DNA of 64,000 bases from Cloeon dipterum (GCF_949628265.1 NC_088787.1:28200501-28264500); one strand, 5' to 3'. Shown: positions 1-18,459, numbered from the stretch's first letter. A program made the numbers and translations. Notes: generated from the letters alone by a model not told the origin.

Positions 1-3951
<3,951 letters not shown>

Positions 3952-4180
3952 AACCAAGTTTTGTTGGAAAAATCCAAGTATCTTTCCCAAAAAATCAGAG
4001 GGAAATTTGTAGAAACGGGCAGCCAGAATTTTCAAAATCAGGAACATCTTGATGAAGCTAGAACCTTAAACTTGGTCCCAAAAGATGCCTAATTAGATGG
4101 CCGACAACTTTAAGCATTTGTACAAATTTCACACTGACTTTCCGGGAAAGGTACTGGGATTTTTTCCGCGAAACTTGGTT
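3952..4180. repeat. Imperfect inverted repeat (37-bp arms)
   Basis: AACCAAGTTTTGTTGGAAAA... (3952-3988) is matched in inverted orientation by 4144-4180 (GGGAAAGGTACTGGGATTTT...), at roughly 80% identity by eye. The loop is about 155 bp and contains no gene. Probably an old foldback element. Confidence 0.5.
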
Positions 4181-5516
4181 ACTATTATTCCCATATGGAA
4201 CCCCCAACAATTGCATACTAAAAAAATCAGAAAATTCGATGATCAAAATTTTTAAAATTTCAGACCATATCAAATCTTTCCTAGAAAGAACCTAATATAA
4301 AAGTTGAAAAGGAAACAAATTTGGCATCAGGGAGAGCCAAATTCTGCTACATAAATATTTAGCAAACCTCTATAGGACTAAAAATATAAACCCGACTTGA
4401 AAAAGAAAACAAGTCGTTAGAAGGAGCAGCTATACAATTGCTCCTTGCCTAGTTCCTTAAAAACAACCAAATAAACGGGTGGGAGGCATTTTGCAAAGTT
4501 TAATCTAAATTCAAATTACTTAATTGCGAGCCGGCGCGACGTCGGTCGAGAGCTCTCTGCAGCTGCGTCCCGCGTTTTCTTTTTTGCAGGCTCGTGTAAA
4601 TGCTAATTGAAGAGGCTGGTCGTGCACGCCGCTCTTTGCCTCTTCTTTTTTACGACGCCAAGCAGCCAGCGAGCGAAATAATATAAATTAATTAAATCGC
4701 AGGAGAGCGAGAGTGGGAGAAGGGCTCTCTTGTCAATTAGAGCGGTGGCGGCCGTCGGAAAAAAAACGCGAATTTGCCGCGAAACTTTGATTGGTGCGGC
4801 GCACGCCACTGCTTTTGTTTTGGCCGATTTAATCTGCGGACAAGTTGCGCGCGGGTCAGGAATCATCGCTGGACGCACGATCGTAATTAACGCGAGGCAC
4901 GCAACATAACTAATTGTCATTTGCGCTGCCGGCAGCCACTTTCCACCCACTCATCCTCGACGGGGCTGGAGGGTGGCATGCCGGCTCAGCCAGGGTTATT
5001 TTTAATCCGCACCACTGGCTGATGAGCAGGTGTTAATCAAAGTCGGCTTGTGGTTGCTGCTTCATCAGTTTCGGGTCTTTCCCACTCTTGTCGCGCCAAA
5101 GTGACGCTTTTTGACGCTAAATCCCATGGCGAGAACCGGCCACCTAATTGCGCTCGGATGCCGCCGTTTTTATTCGATTTCCTCCTTCAATCGGCGAGTG
5201 TCGATTGATTATATGAATAAGGGAGCGCACGTTTTTCCAGACCGGTCCAATTTTGCATTTCACATCAATTTCCCTCGCTAACAGCTAATTGCTTTTTATT
5301 CAAATCTCAGTGGAAATTTCGGGTTTAGAGCGGATTGTGCATTTATCACTTTGAATTTAATCTTCTGCAACCTGGAAAACAGTTAAAAATAAAAATATTT
5401 TTGAGAAATCGATGTAAAATCCAAAATCCAAAGATTAGTTTGTAAAAAATAATATAAGAATTTCTTTGTCCTTGATTCAAATTTAAACGAAATATTTTTT
5501 ACTGTTATACGAACAA

Positions 5517-5800
5517 CCAAGCCGTTGACTCGCATTGTTGTGAATGCTTTCTGTGCACTTGCAATGTGAGAATCAGAGCGATGTTTAATGGTCGAGTGTG
5601 GGCTGCAATGCGCCTACGATTGAATCTCTTGCATGGCAATGACGATTCCATTCGGGTTTGGGAGGGTTGCTTTTGGCAGTCTGACTCACTACTTGCAACG
5701 ATAAAAGACCCCTGTGTGTGGGCAGTAATACGAGCTGGTCCTTTCTGGACTGGTAGGAGACCCGTGCGCCCATGTTATTGAGACGCGGAGTTTTCGCGAG
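5517..5800. repeat. Dispersed repeat family, copy A
   Basis: CCGTTGACTCGCATTGTT at 5522-5539 matches copy B (14319-14336) with one difference. Further right, GTGCGCCCATGTTAT (5765 onward) matches copy C near 23738. Divergence between the blocks is high, so the boundaries are approximate. The family is unidentified. Confidence 0.35.
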
Positions 5801-8775
5801 TTGTTCACTATCATAGAGGCCCATCTCAAAAGTGGTAAACCGATTCAAAAACATCTAGCGTTGCCTGACGCTACCAATGTGAATTATTGTAGTGAACGTT
5901 AACCTTTTCTTATTATTTATTAAGACTGCTTGTCCACATTTTTGTCCGATGAAATTCGTCATAGAATGCTATTCACAGGGTTACATAAGTTTACATGATT
6001 TTTAAATATAAGATTGAGTGTTATCTTAAGCTATAATTCGGATACGACCGCGAGAGTAGCCCATAAATGCGCCAGAGATTCATACAAATGAGCGTACTTA
6101 CTCAGTAATTCCGATTTCACCACAATCGGACTTCATTCACGCGATGGGCGTGAACGCAATCGTGTAACGGGCACACACGTCGCCCCCTCATGTTTATTCA
6201 ACGGCGAGAAAGTATCAAGTTAGGCGCTCAATTTCGTCACAATAAAGCCTCACGGTCGCGACGTCACAGAGTCCCTGGGCAAACATCTCGGGAGGCGAAA
6301 ATTGACGACAGGCCGAGTGCACGTCAATTGGAGTCAGATTTGTGACACCGAGAGGCTCAACTCGCCAAACTTCTTATCGACGACTCGCGGGGCTGCTTTC
6401 GCCGAATAAAGCGATTCTTTTTGCGATTGGCCACGGACGCCGACGTGAGCCGGCGCATTTTATGGCGCTCATGGAATTTGGCCAGAGGTGGAAAGGCCGG
6501 CGCCGCCGCTCAATACGTCTGGCCGTTTCTTCCAGTAGCTCCCGGTGGGCCTCTGGAGTCCCGGAAATGCGGCACTTAAATGAGGATTTGTGTCGTCTGC
6601 TCGTCCACTTTGCTTTTCACACGGAAAGCAGTGCCTTCCCCTTGGGCAACCAGCATAACGCACTCACCTTTTCGATCTATTTTCCCGACCAGATTTAAAA
6701 GCAGACCGGAATGATAGCGGCAACGAGTTCATTCTAGACCCGGCTTTATTGCCTATTTCGCTTATTTAGAGCGAATGCAGTTATTACATACTGCTATATC
6801 CGAACTCTTTTTAAAGGGTTAAACCGTTACTCTCAGCTCTATTCGCAGAGCTGACCAATTCACAGAGGTATGATGCAGCCCGTTGGCTTGAAAATTGATT
6901 TTTTACAATTTGAGTTAGCTATTACTGATTTTCCATTTATTTAAAATTCATTTTTGTTTGGAATGACTGACACTGAATTCCTAAAAGACAATTATAAGTT
7001 GAATTTTGAACGATTTATAAAGCTTGAAATATATTTGTGCAGAGATGTCTGCTGCTGCAAACTTGCCAGTTCGGAAATATTTTCATTTCAGGTATTACTC
7101 ACGAGTTAACAAAATGAAATGCAACTCGTGGAGTCAAATGCAGCATAACCGCAATAATCATTAGGGGTGGGCAGGCAACTGGAAAAAAATAATTACACTG
7201 CTTCCATTGTGCCTTGTTCGTCGAATCCAAATGAATTTAGCCACTCTTTCGTCCGGTGCATTAAGAATGTGCAATCTTCTCGAGTGTAGCTGGAAAGACT
7301 GGAGAAACGCAACCAGGTCACCATCTGCCTTCTCAGCCTTATAAGAGAGGCCATTAGTCGTTTTACGACCGTGTGCCACATTCGGTTTTACCGAAAGGAA
7401 TTATTTCCAGTGCATGCTCGCCGAAAATTGTTGTTTGCGATACTTTAACTCGGCGCGCCGGCCGAAAAGTTGCCAGCGTGCAAAGCGAACCGACGAAAAA
7501 TACGTCTATAACTTTCCGACAATGGACGATGAACGGAACGCGCGCGAGCGGCGAGAAATATTCATGGATGGAGGCAGGCAGAGAGTTGCTTGCTTTATTT
7601 TACATGGCAGCACTCAAATAAATTATTCGCTCTGCTCGTGAAAGTAAAGCACCAATATTTCAATTACATTAGCACCCGGCGGTGAGTGGGTTAGCTGCAC
7701 ACCTTTCGCACAAATCACACGAGTGTGGGGGCTAATTTAACCCGCAGTAATGCATCCCTGCGCTCTCCACCGTCGCTCAACCCTACACACACACATGCCT
7801 CACGGATAAAACATCACGTCTGCTGATTCATGTGGAATGAGCAAATTAATTGCATTTACACCCTCGCTAGTACAATGCAAAAGTCACCCAAGCAATGTTA
7901 CTGATAAAGTTATGAAAGATTTCTACGTCAGCACAATCCAGGTTGGACATTTTTTACGTAAATTCAGAATTTTTGGCAAGATTGGCATCCCTCTAATTGG
8001 CATTGTTTGATTGGAGCATATTATTTTGTTTTTTCTTTGTCAATTGACGCAATTTAATATTTAGGCAGAAATTAGCACCGTTAACAATCGCAAATTTTGA
8101 AAGTGATTTTGATGGTTGATGCAAATGAGAGAAATGGGAGATAAATGTTCTGATTTTTTGGTTCTAGCATAAAACATTTGTCGACTAACTCTGTGATTGA
8201 TCATAGATTAACATTAAAAGTAAGCACCGAATGTAAGTGAGCGGTCAGACCTGAAGGATGTATAAAATGTCACAGTGCCAAGTGATACGCGATGTTTGAA
8301 CGAGATGTAGTTAAGAGGGAGTTTAGCAATAAGTATCCTCTTTGAAGCAGAAAATTTATCTAGCTAAATGTTAAAGGAGCAATCGTCTTAAAAGAGCGGC
8401 ATAAGCAGATCGAGACGGTGGCGGGGCGGTTGAAATTCGCCAATGTCGCGTTTTGATCGGATCAAACTGGGACATCGGGGCGACCTGATTCAATCTAATA
8501 AATGAGAAGGAGCGAGTCGCACGCCACATTATGCCAGGTCACATCACCGAGAGTTGCATCCAATATCATTCAAATGTGTCGTCGGGGCGGAATTCAGATC
8601 TGATATTCTCGCCGGCGGGCGACATCTGCAAGCGGCATGCATCTCACCGCGCCACCACCAGACGACAAGTAGTGCAATATATATTTAGAAATTTATGTGA
8701 GTGCACAATGAGCAAAGTTTTCCTGTAAAACGAGCGTAGGCTGATGAAAGTGCAGGGGAAACAACTCTTTGAGCA

Positions 8776-8793
8776 GCGCGCGCGCGTGTGTGC
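8776..8793. repeat. Alternating GC/GT tract (possible Z-DNA)
   Basis: Eighteen bases of strictly alternating purine and pyrimidine (GC repeats running into GT repeats), the type of tract that can adopt left-handed DNA. There is no gene nearby. Confidence 0.5.
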
Positions 8794-9138
8794 TACGCAA
8801 GCGAATTCCGCGAATATTGCCGCAGCCCAAGCTTAATCTGGCTGAGTCGAGCATCTCGATCTTCACGCTCCAACGGAGTATCGATCTCGCCTTTATTGTG
8901 CCACTTAGGTTTGCGTATTTTAGTCGGCCAACGTGTTTGCCAATTCCGTATGTTGGCATCTCGCATGAATTGTAATCTCTGCATTGGCGGAATGTAAAAT
9001 ATCATCACAAGAATACATTGTTCTTTCAAATTGTCACCTTATTCATGTACATTTCCTCTATATTAATCATGGTGGAAATCCATTAAAATAAATAAAAATG
9101 TTGAACCATGCTGACTTTTCCGTTATTTCTATAAAAAG

Positions 9139-9176
9139 GAGGTACCTCTACATAATACCTCTATTTGAGGTATTAT
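9139..9176. repeat. Pair of perfect palindromes sharing TACCTC
   Basis: GAGGTACCTC (9139-9148) is a perfect 10-bp palindrome. Four bases later ATAATACCTC (9152-9161) pairs perfectly with GAGGTATTAT (9167-9176) over a 5-base loop. Both contain the hexamer TACCTC. Confidence 0.6.
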
Positions 9177-12100
9177 ATTTTGAAAATTTACATCACAATG
9201 TAAATTCTCAAGGGAAACTGTTTCAAACTATAAAACGAATATTTTTCTCTATAACATATGAAAAACGATGATATCCTTTTATTCATGCGTGGGAAACAAG
9301 GGCCTGTGAAATATTTTTCGTCTCGATAGTGGATTCCTAGGATCGTGTGTGTGTGTGGGACTTCCGAGAAGGCACCTTGCTCACTCTGGATCGAATTAAT
9401 TGCCAAATGATTTATCGCAGGGGGTAATGGTCGGTAATTACTGCGTCCAGCCCTTTTGTTGCTCTCCGCCTGTACATCACACACCCGGGTCTTCGCTTAT
9501 TTGTACCCCTTGGTGCGAATTCGCGGAACTACTCGCTACACTGCGACTGCGGGTGAGTGAGAAATCAAGTTTGTTTTGATTGATGGGCACCGATTTTTAC
9601 AACAAATTGGCCAAATCTCGCCCGCCTCCCCTGGTGAGAGCGGCACGTGGAGCGAATTTCCACCCCTCTGCGAAAATCACTTTAACCCTGCCCGCGTGCG
9701 ACTTTTTTGTCGTTTGCGCCTGATCGAGCCAGAGCAAATGCGAGGAGCGCCTTTCTGAAATGTCGTTATTGCATCAAATTGTGATTTATGCTGTGCACTG
9801 CAATGGATAGACGACCGCCGACGGCTGGCTGAATGCGTCGGCGCCCACAGTTTGCACGTTTTATCTTTTTCTGCTTTATGCCAATTGCCGCGAGTTCTAT
9901 GAAAAGTCGTTTTGATATGCTTTTCGAAGAATTTTCCGAATGTTTTATAATGGACGACTCATAAAAGTGCTCATCCCCAATTAGTGCCATATCGCGCAAC
10001 GCTGGCACGTGGATGAGGATCGAGTATACGGGAGTCTATCTCGCTCTCTCGTTAACCAACTACTGCGCATAAGACTAATGTCAGGTTGAGCATTTTTATC
10101 CTATAACACAACCTCATCTATGCCTGGCGTATAATCCATGCATAATTGAAAAGAAGATGAAAGGCAGTGACAGCGAAATTATGATTTGAAACTTTTAGGT
10201 GACAAAGAAGATGCAATATAGCATAAAAAATGCAATTATAATATTTTTCTAGTGTCTGTGGAACAATTTGTTGCCAAATCTGTGCATGAATAAAAACTCC
10301 AGTGCTCTTAAACAAAAATTGAATTTTTTGTTTCGTACTGAGCCAACTGATCTTTTCTCGCTGCATCTCTATTTCCATGTGATAACTTTAAGTATTTTTT
10401 GAGTTTGGGGATGTAAAGTGCTCTGCTAATACGCAATAAAATCATATTGAATCGAAATGCATCTCTTTTTTTCCAATGGATCAATTTTGATTTCTCAATC
10501 CTAATAATATTAGCATTACTTTTTTTCTAAAATTTAACAGAACCTTTAAGAAATGTAATTATGAAAGTAGTTGATTAATTAATTACATAGAGCCTTTCGC
10601 ACTAGTTAAAAAAAGCGAGCGCCGTTCCTCTTTAAAGACGAGATATTTAACACCACTTCTTGTTTCTCTTCCTGGCTTCCACAAAATAGCGTTAATAGCA
10701 TCACCAACTTAAAACAGTTTTGCGTGTTTTGCTTATCTGTTTATCACGTTGCTACTCTCGAAATAAGTTGGGAGCTTATCCCAATTTTCCACTTGCACGC
10801 GGCAAATAAACACGCACGCTTAATCATGTGAATTCGGGGCCAAGAGATGAGGCTATAATCCTTTTGGCGTTCGAGTGCGACAGGCAGGGATTTCCTCGAA
10901 TTTTCGCAATCCGCACGATGATAATGAGGTTAAAAGGGGACCGCATTATATGAGCACTGCGAGCGGGAAATAACTCCTCAAGGATGATTTTTATGGGGCA
11001 GCCGTGGAGAACAAGTCTGCGCGCTCCAACTTCTCTTTTTAGGTCGTATAAAAACCAGCAGCAGCCACTTGAGTGTGTGCGTTCGGTAATATAAAAGTTG
11101 GCCAGCAATGAAATATGGTTATTAATACACAAAAGTTTTTTCTCGGTCTGCACTTGGGCATCCTTCCTCCGCGCTTATTGCTGCCGGTGATATTTAGCAA
11201 CGGCGAAGCGCCGAGCTGCATTTATTGGAATACTAACTTTCAAGTTTTCAGCAGTTACTTGATTTTCTTTTCCATGTAAAATACAATACTGTAAAATTTA
11301 CAATAAAGAATTCAATTTTTATTGTTGATGATAAAGACAGAGCAAATATTCAACTAACATTTTTGAAAAAAAATAGTCATTTTTCTAATAGCACATTGAG
11401 AGTCAACAAAAATATTTCCAACTAAATACTGCTTAAATCTAGCTTTTGAAAAGATTTCAGCTGCGAGTTAAGAGTTAGTCTGCTAAAAGGCAAGTTTAGA
11501 AAGTTCCAAGTGAAAAATTGTTTTGTAGTCATGCGGATATTTTGCGAATAAACGGGGGAGTGTGCTGTGCGGGTGGCGGACAAACTACTACACGGTCGGG
11601 GATAGATCGATATCCGCCTCCTGCCGCCACCACTGCTGATGATGATGATTCCAAGTGGCAAACTTAATCAGCAGCCTCCCTTTTTCACAAACTTATTCGC
11701 ACGTTGCAAAAATCAAGCTAATTCTGCAGCACAGCCTTGATTATTTTCCGGCCGTGTATCTCTCCGTGTCAGCTTTTTTGTGCATTCGATTCCAGCCATC
11801 ATCGGTTATCTCTCGCTGAACTAATATTGGCGTTGTTGGGGTAGGCGCCGGGGTAAATATTGTTTCTGGGGCCGAAAAGTGTATCGAGACGACGTGGCCA
11901 ATTAATAGAGCCATTGACACGTCCATTACGCGACTACACAGATCGAAATCGGTGACAAATAGCAAGCGAGGATGATGCTACTGGAGCCAGTTCTCCCCCT
12001 GAAGCATCCTGTTTCATCTCCTTGACTGGGACACAAAGACCCATGCAAGTCCCTAGAGACAATCGAATTCCGTTGTGCTCAGGAAAACATTATCAGATTT

Positions 12101-14315
12101 CGGCTATTATATCAAACAAGGTAAAGTTCACGTCATATTAATTGCCAATCTTCAGTGCTCATCAGATGCAGATATTAGCCTCAAATGGGAAGGTATTGAT
12201 AGTAAAACGGATTCCAAATTTAAAACTTTCATCGAGTAAACCTGTTTGAGATCTAAATATGGAACTTATGAATTAAAATATTCAGTGTATTAAAAGAGTT
12301 AGGAATATTTTAATGCAAATATGAAGCTATTGCATTTTGTGTGGTTAATAGAGAATACATAAAAATCCTTAAATCAATTTACGAGGAGCATTAATTGGCT
12401 CAAGAACCGTTTTTCAATCCCTCGGGAAGGTATACTGGAATTTTTCCTCCATTTTCTGCAAAATAAAGAAGCAGCTTTACACTCAGCAACGAGTTGTGCA
12501 GACACTGAGGTGTACGCATAATTTAGCAAACATGTATATGTGAAGAGAGAAATCGCTATTATATTGACCTGCTCTTTCAAAACAGTGAGGCGACACGAAA
12601 AATGTGCCTATGCAAAACACACAGCAGTAAGACGGATGCAGACGCGTGTAATGTTGGTTGCTGTAATAAAATTGCGGGAATGTGTCTGTTTGCAGAAAAA
12701 TTGAGCAAGAAGTAGGACATTAAAATCTCTCAGTTCGTGAATAATCCTGTATTATTCCAGGAGACTCGCAGACCATCCACGTACGTGAGGAAATTTTGAA
12801 TAAATTTCAAGGCTGAAGCGTGACGCCATGTAAAATGTATGAGGGGGCTTTATTAAATGAGTGGAATTACTTGTTCCATGTACTCTATACCGTATTCTAA
12901 TCCACGATATGGGATTTTCAATCACGAAGCAATGAACACGAAGCGGGAGCTGAGCTGGCTCGTTTATCCGCTGAATGGAAATGTGCTTAATTCGTGGTTT
13001 TTGCTATGCGTGGCAAACTCTCCTGCCTTTTGCATCCCACTGGTACAAATGTATCAATTTTTTTGCGAAAATCTGCCTCACGGAACGCAGGGGAGTGTCT
13101 CAGGGAGGAGCTGTTTGCAGAAGCCCGAATATTTTTGTGGGTTACCGGATTCAGAAGACCGAATATATTTCCGACAAAAATTTCTTGCATGCGCCCGAAA
13201 TTGCATAGGATCGAAAAACGCTGTTTTGTTGGTAATTGATTAGGAGATAAGTAGCGTTAGCTTCACTCTACGGAATAAAAAAGGTATTTCGAATTACTTT
13301 GGTACTATACCTAAAGCAATGGATTGTTAAAGAGACTCCTTAGTCTCTCTGCGTATGCAAAATTACCGAGAACAAATTATATTAAAAATAGAATAGTTTC
13401 ATAGATATATTTTTGTATTAGTATAGAGGTTCCGCATCCAAACAACTAGTGTTTTAAAGTATTTATAATTAGCATGTATACATTTCTAAGTGCTTTAGTG
13501 AAAATTGAAAGAAAAATCTAAAGAGCTTCGCGTGCATATCGCTTTTGGCTTTCCTCGATGGAAGGCGAATTGCCAAACACAGATTTTCGAGACTTTGCTT
13601 GAAGACAGAGTGATCAAAGAAGTTACTGCTCAATTTGAAAGATTCGACTTTGCATTCTTCCATTACGCCAGTTTCCTCCATCAAAAATGAGAAAACTGAC
13701 AATATTGGAAAAAATGAGAAACTCTTTTTTACTTTCCTGAATACGAGGAGTGTATAGAATACAAAATCTATTTTACATATAGAAATGCCTGCATTTGACC
13801 TTTGTCACAGAGGCCTCTTTCCACTTCTAAAATTAGCAACGGTGACGTTTCAAGTAGCCTGCCGGTAAGTAAATAGATGCAGACGGTACGCAAGTAACCA
13901 AGTGAGTTTTATTATGATAATCATGACGGAGGCGCGTGCAGTATCAGACCGCTGCTAATGACTTCATAAATCAACGCCCACTCGGAAACGGAGGGCCCAA
14001 CGGTGCTCGGATGAAATCTTCGGAGGAGAACATTGTCGTGTCCGGTGGGGATGGTGGGTAGATACGTACTTGAGCGCACTACTCGCAAGGTCCGCCGACA
14101 GAGATATGGCCCGCCGGTGCCAACAAAGGCCTAAATTGACTCGGGCTTCGCAGCTTGCGCGCCGTGATTATCGCACTTCGATTGCTCTGTGGATTGGTGC
14201 AAAAAGGCACTTGGGTCAAAGCCCCGAGATTTCCATCGCTATCTGTTGATTTAATCAGTCGTTTAAATTTTTATATAATTCTCTAAATTTCGGAATTACT
14301 AGAGGCATGAATAGC

Positions 14316-14655
14316 AACCCGTTGGCTCGCATTGTTAAGGCATTCTCAGGAGTGTCGAAGCAATGGGACATAGATTCTGTGATCTAATACTGGCTGCCCA
14401 ATGTTAGAGATGGCAAAAAAGGTGGTAGTTTTGAGACTCTCAAATAGCTCAACGGGCTGGGAGGCGCACCGGCACCGACTCGCCACGTGCTGGTTTTCGC
14501 ACCTTTCCAGCGGCTTTAGGCGCAAATGTCTGGCGTTCCCATGAAAGACCTCGGTGCGGGGTGGCGAAAAGATGGCCGAATGTGGTCCACTCAGACCCCA
14601 TGTACCGTGTTATCCGCTCGGCGGTGTTATTGGGACCCGGCTCAAAGCCCACGGG
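14316..14655. repeat. Dispersed repeat family, copy B
   Basis: Shares CCGTTGGCTCGCATTGTT with copy A, and GTTATCCG...CGGTGTTATTGG with copy C, in the same order. An ORF on the minus strand across it (GFEPGPNNTAERIT) is best read as repeat-derived. Confidence 0.4.
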
Positions 14656-17600
14656 AAGTGCTGAGCTGAGGTAAAAACAATACATAATAAACAAAATTTT
14701 TACAATGATTTTGATGACTAGTTTAACCAGATCAAAAAGTAAGTTTCGAAATTTTAGCATTCTTTAAGCAATAAAATTATGTAAAATCGCTAACTCAAGT
14801 ATAACTGAAATAAATTACCCGAATTACTGTCACAGCAATTATGAACCTATTCTGGCCCGTTGCACAGCAGGTTCTGGTCATTCATGCGAGCTCAGAGAAG
14901 GGCGTCTCCTCGAGCTAATATTAAGGTCTACATCCGCCGTAGTATTGTTTTGCCAGACACATATTGCATAAATGTATAACGAAAGTTCCATTGTCCCTAG
15001 TTATCGCTCGGCCAGCCCCGGGGCAACTTTTGATTAGAGAGGCGAAACTTCGCGCTTTGTATCAACCAACATGTGCGAGCTGTTGGCCGGAGTGAGCGGC
15101 CGCGGAAAATTGGAAACTGCACGCATTCACCAAATGTGTTTGTATAACTGGCAAAGTTTGCTTTTGTGGTACCGAAATTTGCGTCGAATGCTCTATATAG
15201 ATAGAATAAAGTGGACTCGGCAACATTTGGATTGTGTTTCTCCCCTGGTGGTCATGATTTTAGCTATTTTAGAAAGCAATTTAAATAATTTCTAATTGAA
15301 CTCTGTTTTAATAACCCAAAATTAGTCAAGCATAATTATTAATACTCAGTTAATCCTAATAAACCTCAAGCCTTAGCGTTCTGATGCACAGATAAAAGAG
15401 AATATTGTCGGTAAATTTACCGATAAAAAATTCACCGATTTAGCTAAAAACTGGTTCTACTCAATGGCAATATCCCCATTACGTGTGCTTATCACTACAC
15501 TTGTAACTCAATGCCGGCATCAAACAATAACAAAGATATTGTCGTTTCACGCATTGATAATGATTAGTTGAAAACTGTCAGCAGTCTAAAATTTCACGTC
15601 GACGAAAATAAAAAAGGGTGTTGGTGGACAAAAGAAAATAATAAACGGTGGCAAAAAACACATCTTCCGCTCTCATGCTCTGCGCGCAATTTTTGAGCTT
15701 CGCTCTTTAATGCCGCAATCACGACATTGTTTCTCAGGGGCTTCTTTGTGCTGTTCTTTCTCCATGATCATCCAACGCGGCCCGTTCAGCAGCACACACA
15801 TTCACAGAGAACAGTGAACTTGTCACTCGGCGTTAGCCATAAAACGAGGCGCTGCTCTTCATTATACAGAACGCGAATCTCGAGAGGCGGAGCGGCAGCC
15901 TCCGCCACATGTTTTCTGCTAAATGTCATTAGCACGTAATATTCGTGCATTTTGCGCCGTCACGTGCCCGCATGGGCCCATAACCGCGCCGGCATAAACA
16001 CCGCCGCCAGCCAGCCTGCTTGCTTCTTGTGTTCAGCTGCTCGCGACTCCGGAAAATTCGATCAAATGAGACGTTTCCGTCAGTTTCCGCCACCAGCAGG
16101 TGCCGACGTTGTCACTCTCTGACACAATTTCATTGTTCTTCGCCGCCGTGCGCATTCCAGCAAACACCAATCTCTACGGCACAATGCGAGAGCATGTGCG
16201 CCTAGTAAGTAGTGTCGTTGTTGCAATAAATGGGGCACAATATACTTTGTCCTTTTGCCTATCTCCGTTTAACTTGTCAATTTTGGGATTCTTTGACGTA
16301 CAATCAGATTTGAGTCAAACTAACAAGAATCCGTACATTTCGTTTCCATACTATTTCAGGATCGTAAAACATAAAGTAGTAAAAAAATAAAACTAGTGTA
16401 AGGGCGCCTGTAGGACGGAAAGCAAAAATAATAATTTAATGGACTATGAAAAATGATCGAGATGTCAGTGAGTTATGTGCTATTAAAAGAAGGAAACCTG
16501 ACTTATTCAATACCGTGCGTTTGTGCTCAGGAATATGAATCATGTCTGAAGCAAGAGCAGCACTGGCACTTGACACTCGTAGCAGTTTTACGGCAAAGCA
16601 AGTTATATGCTGAGCTGAAGGTGAGAATCTCTACTCGTGTGCCAATGGGTCGCAGTTATCCCATTTGTGCCAACTTTTTTTCATTTGTCTGGCTCATGCT
16701 GGATTGGATTTACACGGTGTTGACAAAGAAGCTTCAAGAAAAGCTAAACATGTCACTTGATGCTCAAATAGAAACAATCTCGGTAGCTAAGTATCTCTCA
16801 GAAATAAAAAAAATGTCATATTTGATTAAAGGTTTTCAGTAGCTGCTCGTTATTTCACAACAAACTCGCATGCAAGATCCAGGAATAATTTAAAACATAA
16901 AAAACTATACTTTTCTTTGTAAAATGATATTTTGCACTCTTAATTTAATTTATTTTCCCCCCTTGAAACCACTTTTGGGATGGACAAGCCCCATCTAAAT
17001 CCTGAAAGCTCCGATCAGAATCTCCATATAATTTTGCTTTGGGGGGCCTTCGCAAGGGGAACGCAAAAAAATGTTTTAGGCACGCCCAAAAAAATCAAGA
17101 ATAATAATACGATCCTGATGACGACGATGATCCAGAGTAAATATTTGAAAAGTCACGTCCCCGGTATTGTCAGCTCATGGAAATGGGATGCTGAGGATGT
17201 GCTGTGGGAAAGAGAATGTGGGTCGGTCGGTTGGTGGGTTCATCAAATCGATAGATGCCATTTGTATGTGCAGCCGGAGAGCCGAGGTAAAACTGGTTAA
17301 AATAGCATCATCTCGCCAATAAAACGCTACCGAGTGGCAAATACAAATAAATCCACTTAAAACACAGCTTGCCGGGCTACCGAGACCGGCTGGCCAGCCA
17401 AGCGAGGTCTGCTCTGCTCGGCGGCCTCGTCGGAAGTGAAAAATATACGCAGATATTTAATGTGCAGCGAGCTTTTGAAATGTGTAGCTGGAGATTTGTT
17501 TTTGCTGTCGGTGGGAAATACGATGTGTTCTGCTTTGACATTTACTGCTCCTCACGGACGGTGCGGCCGACTTCCAATGAAAATGTGTTTTGGGCTTTTG

Positions 17601-18194
17601 GTTTCCTTGTGGCGAGAGCCGCGTGCGCGCTTCAAAGTGTCAATTTGGGAGAGGAAATGGAAGTCGTGTGCATATGCTTTGGAATTTACAGCTTGTTACA
17701 ATTGCTTGCGGTGCAATATACTGCAATCTCCAAGTCAAACAATTATTAATTTAAAGTTGGATTTATGGCATGCCGTTTTCAATTAAGACTGAGGAGAATG
17801 AGAACCGCAGCTCAGGATTTAACAAAACAATTCTACTTATTAATATGCAGACAGCAGTTATGTTTAAAATGGGGCTTGGGAATACATTTAAGTTGTTTTT
17901 ATTTAGTATTTTACGGTTGGGGGGTTGATTGAATGTTCGGACTTTCACGATTTTTTTGCTAAATGAAATAAATAACCACGATCTTTGCGGGAGAAATATA
18001 TCTTTTTACGAATCCACAGCCCAACGCTGACCGATTAAGCCGATAAAGAAAAAATAAGAGGCTCTACGTAAAAAGCAACCCTTTTCATGATAAAAAGCAG
18101 TAAATTATCAACGCGTTATCGTTGCAGCGGGTGCGATTAAACCGCAATCTACTCAGAATTAGAAGGGTATCACGTCGCATTAAGAAGAACAAAC
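14656..18194. other. Gene-free stretch before the CpG block
   Basis: No supported exon, apart from the doubtful ORF at 16453-16842. If the candidate exon at 18460-18494 is real, this region is its first intron. Confidence 0.45.
16453..16842 (+). other. Open frame with faint retroelement reverse-transcriptase resemblance
   Basis: A 129-codon ORF in AT-rich DNA. One segment (EQHWHLTLVAVLRQSKLYAEL) resembles the end of the reverse-transcriptase palm in Ty3/gypsy-type elements, where a similar HL...VL...LYA pattern occurs. There is no catalytic YxDD box and no neighbouring protease, RNase H or integrase. It could be a short retroelement relic or chance. Very uncertain. Confidence 0.15.
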
Positions 18195-18459
18195 AGCACG
18201 CCGGCAGCTGCCGCGACCGGAACGTGAGAAAAGCGCGCGCGAGTGCGAAAACCGCACGCCTGGCGCACGTTCGCAAAGCACGCGCGTGACTGAAACCGGC
18301 AACGAAATCCCTTCGGTCGTGGAATTCGGTTAAGGTGGTCAGATGTCTTGTTTTTCTCGGACACGTTCAGTTTTAAATCTTAACTGATCCCAAAAAAAAC
18401 CTTTCAGGCTTTTTTTCCCGAATTTTGAGCCCAATAAGAGTGATAAAATCAGGACTCAC

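Larger units (their letters stand above)
4181..14315. other. Ten-kilobase gene-free stretch
   Basis: Apart from the repeat copy at 5.5 kb, the Z-DNA tract and the palindromes, I see no coding exon. Moderate-GC patches (4.5-5.2, 6.0-6.7, 7.4-7.8, 8.4-8.9, 9.4-9.9 kb) alternate with AT-rich DNA, as in intronic or intergenic DNA with scattered regulatory elements. ORFs up to 128 codons (12857-13243) look random. Confidence 0.45.

Noticed and set aside
12857..13243. 128-codon ORF on the plus strand
   Set aside because: No recognisable domain or splice context, and overlapping ORFs on both strands suggest chance.
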